From Candidatus Omnitrophota bacterium (GTDB lineage Bacteria; Omnitrophota; Gorgyraeia; Duberdicusellales; 4484-171), in contig JAQUWY010000019.1 of assembly GCA_028692655.1 (NCBI GenBank), positions 1 to 32,595 of the forward strand: a DNA stretch of 32,595 nucleotides, in the 5' to 3' direction. Below the pieces are notes generated by a model. The model did not search any database. It was given only the letters and a program-made list of their open reading frames with translations, and had not been told where the DNA came from. Below, in pieces: positions 28,928 through 32,595 of this stretch (within the stretch, counting starts at the first letter, position 1; each line of letters opens with the position of its first letter). The position numbers and the translations under genes were made by a program.

Positions 28928-28953
28928 GACAAAGCAAAAAAATGTTTTATATT
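28926..28953 (+). promoter_or_regulatory. Sigma70-type promoter for the perR-suf operon
   Basis: TTGACA (28926-28931), 16-bp spacer, TATATT (28948-28953). Transcription would begin about 5 nt before the ATG at 28965, consistent with the absence of a ribosome site there (near-leaderless message). Confidence 0.65.
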
Positions 28954-28964
28954 TAGATACAAAT

Positions 28965-29375
28965 ATGAATAACATTATAGAAAGATTAAAAGCTTCTGAT
29001 ATCAGGATTACTCCTCAAAGGGTCATGGTGTATCAGGTTCTTGCGGCTGGAAAGAAGCATTTGACTGTCGAGGAGATTTATGAAAGAATTAAACCCAAAG
29101 CTCCGGCTATATCTTTAGCAACGATATACACTATTCTTGAAGCGTTTAAAGAAAAGAACCTAATCTCAGAAATAAGAATCAAATTTGATAAATCCTGCTT
29201 TGAGGCAAGAGTTGACTTTCATCATCATTTTTATTGCCAAAGCTGCGGAAAGATTTTTGATATCGATATCACGCCTTGCGCTGTTTTAGAAAAAAAAGAA
29301 GTTAATGGCCATTCGATAGAGAGCCTTCAGGGATATTTTTACGGGATATGCAGAGATTGTAAGACGGGAGTTTAA
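28965..29375 (+). CDS. PerR/Fur-family metal-dependent repressor
   Basis: 136 aa from the ATG at 28965; a TTG frame extension to 28920 would run into the operator and promoter, so it is rejected. Winged helix RITPQRVMVYQVL and ISLATIYTILEAF. Structural zinc cysteines 91/94 and 129/132. Aligning to B. subtilis PerR, the regulatory ligands are His32, His86, His88 and Asp99, with Glu80 in place of PerR Asp85. The Asp99 position (PerR Asp104) favours a PerR-like peroxide sensor over classical Fur. It precedes Fe-S assembly genes in one operon and probably controls them and itself. Whether the metal is iron, manganese or peroxide-linked is inferred. Confidence 0.88.
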   Translation: MNNIIERLKASDIRITPQRVMVYQVLAAGKKHLTVEEIYERIKPKAPAISLATIYTILEAFKEKNLISEIRIKFDKSCFEARVDFHHHFYCQSCGKIFDIDITPCAVLEKKEVNGHSIESLQGYFYGICRDCKTGV

Positions 29376-29376
29376 A

Positions 29377-30099
29377 ATGTTATTGGAAATAAAAAATTTA
29401 AGCGTTCAAGCTTCCGGAAAAACTATATTAAAAGATATTAACCTTTCGATGGAAAAGGAGCAGGTCCTTATTCTTTTCGGGCCAAATGGCAGCGGTAAGT
29501 CGACGTTGATAAAGACCATAATGGGTTTTAGTGGGTATGAAATATCTCAAGGAGAAATCTTTGTCAACGGAGAAAAAATCAACGATTTACCGATTGAAGA
29601 AAGAGTCAAATTAGGCTTAGGAATAATGTACCAGCATCCCCCGGCGATAAGAGGAGTTAAGCTTGCAAGTCTGGCCAGTTTTCTTTGTAAGAACGAGAAT
29701 GTGATTAACGAATTGTCTTCCAAATTGTCACTTGAAAACCATCTTAAAAGAGACGTCAATCTTTCTTTTTCCGGCGGAGAGATGAAACGTTCGGAATTGT
29801 TTCAGCTCATATTACAGGGTTCGGACTTTCTATTGCTTGATGAGCCCGAATCAGGAGTGGATATAGAAAACATTTCGATTATGGGCAAAGCCTTAAATTC
29901 ATACTTAGAACAAAAGGGAAAATCAGCCCTGATTATTACCCACACCGGTTATATTCTTGACTATATTAAAGCCAAGAGCGGCTGTGTTATGATGGATGGA
30001 AGATTTTGGTGTGTAGGCGAACCTAAGGAGATGTTTGAGAGTATTAAAAAGTCGGGTTATCAGACATGCAAGGAGTGCCAATGTCCCCAGAAAAAATAG
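29377..30099 (+). CDS. sufC: SufC-type Fe-S assembly ATPase
   Basis: 240 aa. ABC ATPase with Walker A GPNGSGKST (35-43), Q-loop YQHPPAI, signature FSGGEMKR, Walker B FLLLDEPESGVD and the His switch ITHTG. SufC powers the SufB/SufD scaffold, here encoded next with a 19-nt overlap. The C terminus has an unusual cysteine cluster (YQTCKECQCPQKK), absent from most SufC proteins as far as I recall. The ATG lies 1 nt after the regulator's stop. Confidence 0.93.
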   Translation: MLLEIKNLSVQASGKTILKDINLSMEKEQVLILFGPNGSGKSTLIKTIMGFSGYEISQGEIFVNGEKINDLPIEERVKLGLGIMYQHPPAIRGVKLASLASFLCKNENVINELSSKLSLENHLKRDVNLSFSGGEMKRSELFQLILQGSDFLLLDEPESGVDIENISIMGKALNSYLEQKGKSALIITHTGYILDYIKAKSGCVMMDGRFWCVGEPKEMFESIKKSGYQTCKECQCPQKK

Positions 30100-31181
30100 A
30101 AGGCCATTTTAATCAGCAGGATAAGGATAAGATCTCTTCGTCAGGAATGGATTTTAGCGAAAAAACCCGCTCGGCAAGCTTTCTCCAGGAAGACGCTAAA
30201 GTTCTTCTTGCCCGTGCATTGCAGGATTCGGTGGAAATAATCGGAACGCAAAGTGCTTTAAAAAATCCGCGGTTCAAGGAATATTTTGGAAAGGCTTTCA
30301 AGGCTTTGGACAGAGAATATCCTGCTGAAACTGAAGGCGGATATTGTATAAGGGTAAAAAAGGGAAAAACCGTTCAATTACCTATACAGGCCTGCCTTTT
30401 CTTAAAGGCCCAGGGGTTCAAGCAAAAGGTTCATAATTTAGTCATTATAGAAGAAGGAGCAAAAGTTTATTTAATTACCGGATGTTCCGCTTCCAAAGCC
30501 GCTCACGAAGGGTTTCATCTGGGAGTTTCGGAATTTTTTATTCAACGGGGAGGATATCTTAATTTTACCATGATACACTCCTGGAGTGAAGATGTGTCAG
30601 TCAAGCCTATGAGCATCGCTATGGTTGAAGACGAAGGAACATTTGTTTCCAATTATATATGCCTTAAACCGGTTAGAGAAGTAGTTATGTATCCAACAGC
30701 AGTTTTAAAAGGAAAAAATTCCCGGGCAAGTTTTAATTCGCTGATCCTTTCTCATCCCGGTTCTTTTCAGGATATCGGTTCACGGGTTATTTTAAAAGGC
30801 GATGGTTCCCAGGCAGAAATAGTTTCCCGGGCAGTGAGCTTGGGCGGCAAAGTTATGGCTCGAGGCCATCTTAAAGCTCAAAGCCCAAATGTAAAGGGCC
30901 ATCTTGAGTGTCGCGGCCTGGTTTTGTCAGAAAAGGGGACGATATACGCGGTACCGGAACTTGAAACAGAATTAAGGGATGTTGATTTATCTCATGAAGC
31001 GGCGATAGGAAAAATTAATAAAGAAGAAATAGAATATCTATGTTCCCGGGGCCTATCTGCTTCCCAGGCACAAGCAGTTATTGTCAGAGGGTTTATGGAT
31101 GTAGACATCCTGGCCCTTCCGGAACTCCTGAAGAAGGAAATCAAAGAATTAGAAGATAAAATATTAGGCGGAGCTTTTTAA
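30081..31181 (+). CDS. sufB: SufB/SufD-family Fe-S scaffold protein
   Basis: 366 aa. The ATG at 30081 is chosen over 30066 because AAGGAG (30070-30075) sits 5 nt before it. The beta-helix SufBD core is visible, with the LECRGLVL cysteine, DVDLSHEAAIGKI, and the terminal GLSASQAQAVIVRGFMDVDI motif. It is shorter than E. coli SufB (495 aa) and lacks a long N-terminal extension, as in the minimal SmsCB systems of anaerobes and archaea. A single scaffold gene with sufC, and no sufD, sufS or sufU in the window, fits such a minimal system. Confidence 0.9.
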   Translation: MSPEKIEGHFNQQDKDKISSSGMDFSEKTRSASFLQEDAKVLLARALQDSVEIIGTQSALKNPRFKEYFGKAFKALDREYPAETEGGYCIRVKKGKTVQLPIQACLFLKAQGFKQKVHNLVIIEEGAKVYLITGCSASKAAHEGFHLGVSEFFIQRGGYLNFTMIHSWSEDVSVKPMSIAMVEDEGTFVSNYICLKPVREVVMYPTAVLKGKNSRASFNSLILSHPGSFQDIGSRVILKGDGSQAEIVSRAVSLGGKVMARGHLKAQSPNVKGHLECRGLVLSEKGTIYAVPELETELRDVDLSHEAAIGKINKEEIEYLCSRGLSASQAQAVIVRGFMDVDILALPELLKKEIKELEDKILGGAF

Positions 31182-31182
31182 A

Positions 31183-31893
31183 ATGGATTTATTTCGCGGG
31201 GAGTTTATCGAAACGATAGAACGAACCGAAAATGTGAGAAGCTTCCGGTTCATTACCGATAAAAAAATAGATTTTTTACCCGGCCAATTTGCTCAGGTAA
31301 TTTTCGACCACAGTGATTTAGGGGACCAACAGTTAAATAAATATCTTTCCTTTTCTTCTTCGCCGGATAAAAATTACATTGAATTTACTAAACGTTTAAG
31401 CTCAAGCTCTTTCTGTGAAAAGTTAAGGAATTTAAAGCGAGCTGATAAAGTTTTATTTAAGGCCCCTTTGGGAAAATGTGTCTTAAAGGAGGAATATAAG
31501 AAAATAGCTTTTTTAATCGGTGGGATAGGCATAACCCCGGTAGTTTCTATTCTTGAATATATAGCAGATAGAAAGCTTGATACGGATGCTGTCTTATTTT
31601 ACTCAAACCGCAGTGAATCAGATACGGCTTTTAAGAAAGAACTGGATGATTTCAGCTATCTAAGGGGCAATATAAAAATATTTTATACTGTTACCAAATG
31701 CCGCCCGCTTGATAAAAATTGTTTTTTTGGAAGGATAAGTAAAGAGCTTATTGCGAATAAGCTCAAAGATATAGAAAAAAGAATGTTTTATATATTCGGG
31801 CCGCCCAAAATGGTTGAAGCTATGGAAAAAGTTTGTTTTGAATTGGAATGTTCTCAGGGCCAGATAAAAACTGAGAATTTTATTGGTTATTAA
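31183..31893 (+). CDS. Ferredoxin-reductase-type flavin/NAD(P)H oxidoreductase
   Basis: 236 aa. N-terminal FAD-binding barrel (LPGQFAQVIFD, then KYLSFSSSP in place of the usual RxYS) and C-terminal NAD(P)-binding fold (LIGGIGITPVVSILEYI; YIFGPPKMVEAM). No C-terminal 2Fe-2S cluster like PyrK is present. It starts 1 nt after sufB and precedes nfu, so it may supply electrons for Fe-S assembly; this link is inferred from position. No ribosome site stronger than AGGCGGAG is seen. Confidence 0.85.
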   Translation: MDLFRGEFIETIERTENVRSFRFITDKKIDFLPGQFAQVIFDHSDLGDQQLNKYLSFSSSPDKNYIEFTKRLSSSSFCEKLRNLKRADKVLFKAPLGKCVLKEEYKKIAFLIGGIGITPVVSILEYIADRKLDTDAVLFYSNRSESDTAFKKELDDFSYLRGNIKIFYTVTKCRPLDKNCFFGRISKELIANKLKDIEKRMFYIFGPPKMVEAMEKVCFELECSQGQIKTENFIGY

Positions 31894-31917
31894 AATAGTC
31901 CGGCTGCCTATATGCAG

Positions 31918-31957
31918 GGTTAAATTTTACTGTGCTTGATTTTGTAACTTTTAACCC
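31918..31957 (+). other. Hairpin between the oxidoreductase gene and nfu
   Basis: GGGTTAAA (31918-31925) pairs with TTTAACCC (31950-31957) over a 24-nt loop. A second small hairpin, GGCAC-CGCAAGA-GTGCC, lies at about 31984-32000. No T-run follows either; possible leader structure. Confidence 0.4.
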
Positions 31958-32021
31958 GAAACAGCTCGGACATAGTTCGCTTTGGCACCGCAAGAGTGCC
32001 GGGCTCATTAAGGAGGTATGA

Positions 32022-32246
32022 ATGCTTAAAGAAAAGGTAGAAAAAGTCTTAAATCAGGTTCGTCCAATGCTTCAAGCTGACGGTGGCAATGTTGAGTTAG
32101 TGGAGGTTACCGAAGGCGGCATAGTCAAGGTCCGTTTGACCGGGGCCTGCGGAAGCTGCCCTATGAGCACTTATACTCTTAAACTCGGAATTGAACAAAA
32201 ACTAAAAGAGGAAGTCCCTGAAGTTAAAAGTGTAGAACAAGTATAA
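32022..32246 (+). CDS. Nfu/NifU-type Fe-S scaffold domain protein
   Basis: 74 aa, the bare NifU C-terminal domain: [16 protein letters not shown] and [10 protein letters not shown] with the cluster-binding Cys43 and Cys46. Such proteins carry or deliver Fe-S clusters. The AGGAGGT site (32011-32017) fits the ATG at 32022. An in-frame ATG before it is not available: the one at 32018 hits a stop after three codons. It closes the Fe-S operon. Confidence 0.95.
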   Translation: MLKEKVEKVLNQVRPMLQADGGNVELVEVTEGGIVKVRLTGACGSCPMSTYTLKLGIEQKLKEEVPEVKSVEQV

Positions 32247-32256
32247 TATTAGTCCA

Positions 32257-32293
32257 CCCTTCGACTACGTTTATCCTGAGTGAAATCGAAGGG
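32257..32293 (+). repeat. REP-like inverted repeat (CCCTTCGA ... TCGAAGGG)
   Basis: Eight-bp arms enclose ACTACGTTTATCCTGAGTGAA... The CTGAG(T/C)GAA(A/G)TCGAAGGG style of palindrome is common as a dispersed extragenic repeat in environmental bacteria. Confidence 0.6.
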
Positions 32294-32322
32294 CTCAGAG
32301 CAAGCAGTCCATAGGATATGCA

Positions 32323-32462
32323 GGTTAAGGTTAAGGCTAAGGTTGAGAAAGACAGAAAAACCGAAAAACCAAAGAACCGAAAAACGGAAGAACTGAAAAA
32401 CAGAAAGACCAAAAAACCGAAGAACATAAAAACTAAAAGACTGAAAAACAGAAAGAATAGGG
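32323..32462 (+). repeat. Composite hexamer plus octamer array, copy B
   Basis: Four hexamers (GGTTAA, GGTTAA, GGCTAA, GGTTGA) are followed by a G and 14 perfectly phased octamers AARRACNN (32348-32459), then GGG and GAAGTTAAG. The 3' nine octamers match copy A in order with few changes. Because 8 and 3 share no factor, one frame stays open and shows a period of eight residues. Confidence 0.88.
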
Positions 32463-32503
32463 AAGTTAAGGCGCTAACCGAAAACCGAAAGAACATTTCT
32501 TTA

Positions 32504-32544
32504 GTAGAAATACGGTAGAAATATGTGGAAATACATAGAAATAG
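32504..32544 (+). repeat. Ten-nucleotide array (GTAGAAATAC-type)
   Basis: Units GTAGAAATACG, GTAGAAATAT, GTGGAAATAC, ATAGAAATAG run in series. Confidence 0.6.
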
Positions 32545-32561
32545 ATTGTTTAGATAAAATT

Positions 32562-32595
32562 CCAATAATCCCAATACTACCAATACTACCAAATA
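32562..32595 (+). repeat. Nine-nucleotide array (CCAATACTA-type), cut by window end
   Basis: CCAATAATC, CCAATACTA, CCAATACTA and a partial CCAAATA are in register and run to the last base of the window. Confidence 0.6.

Larger units (their letters stand above)
32247..32595. other. Gene-free repeat region at the window end
   Basis: Carries a REP-like inverted repeat (32257-32293), array copy B (32323-32462), a 10-mer array (32504-32544) and a 9-mer array (32562 to the end). The open frame at 32318-32518 is a repeat artefact, not a gene. Confidence 0.85.

Noticed and set aside
28920-28964. TTG start extending the PerR-like protein by 15 residues
   Set aside because: It would place coding sequence over the promoter, and the family normally starts close to the ATG at 28965.
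32318-32518. 66-aa Lys/Glu/Asn/Arg-rich open frame
   Set aside because: It lies wholly on the hexamer/octamer array; the 8-residue period is a by-product of an 8-nt repeat read in triplets, and there is no ribosome site.

Overview
The window is dense bacterial DNA, almost entirely plus-strand, running from inside a glutamate synthase gene to an intergenic repeat block. There are no rRNA or tRNA genes, transposases or CRISPR arrays. The gene mix suggests an uncultured anaerobic bacterium of the PVC / Omnitrophota kind: a Bat/MoxR aerotolerance-type operon, a minimal SUF (SMS-type) Fe-S operon under a PerR/Fur regulator, a stand-alone FMN glutamate synthase, and intergenic regions full of short degenerate repeats. 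This placement is an inference from gene content and style; no marker gene in the window proves it.

Region 1 (1-16.7 kb) is a glutamine-nitrogen island. It holds gltB (3' part) and gltD, a small regulatory locus, a stand-alone FMN-type glutamate synthase, then carA, carB, purF, glmS and pyrG. Nearly every enzyme here uses the amide nitrogen of glutamine or belongs to the glutamate synthase family. The regulatory locus encodes a 79-aa unknown protein, a GAF-ANTAR protein and a Fis-like protein. Two Cys-rich mini-proteins of 49 and 46 aa, too short for routine gene calling, sit before carA and before purF. Upstream of the 79-aa gene are a sigma54/NtrC-like palindrome and a strong intrinsic terminator, which looks like an attenuated leader. 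An 18-nt inverted repeat occurs both there and directly before the ANTAR gene.

Region 2 (16.7-26.2 kb) is a small membrane protein gene followed by a MoxR-DUF58-BatD-like-BatA-BatB-BatC-BatD-BatE operon and a zinc-ribbon protein. The genes overlap or nearly touch. Together they form the familiar MoxR AAA+ ATPase plus von Willebrand A envelope complex.

Region 3 (26.2-28.9 kb) has lemA and an M48 (HtpX-like) membrane protease with two extra zinc-ribbon modules at its C terminus, separated by a 663-bp repeat island.

Region 4 (28.9-32.3 kb) starts with a perfect 30-bp palindrome overlapping a TTGACA promoter element. It is followed by a PerR-like regulator, SufC, SufB/D, a flavin oxidoreductase and an Nfu/NifU-type scaffold. 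No cysteine desulfurase gene is present.

The four gene-free stretches over 300 bp (7936-8393, 18109-18422, 26754-27416, 32247-32595) hold families of degenerate short tandem arrays. Their periods are 6, 7, 8, 9, 10 and 11 nt. There is also an 84-nt block present twice with only two mismatches. Together with the regulatory locus at 3.4-4.8 kb and the palindrome before the PerR-like gene, these are the most unusual things in the window.
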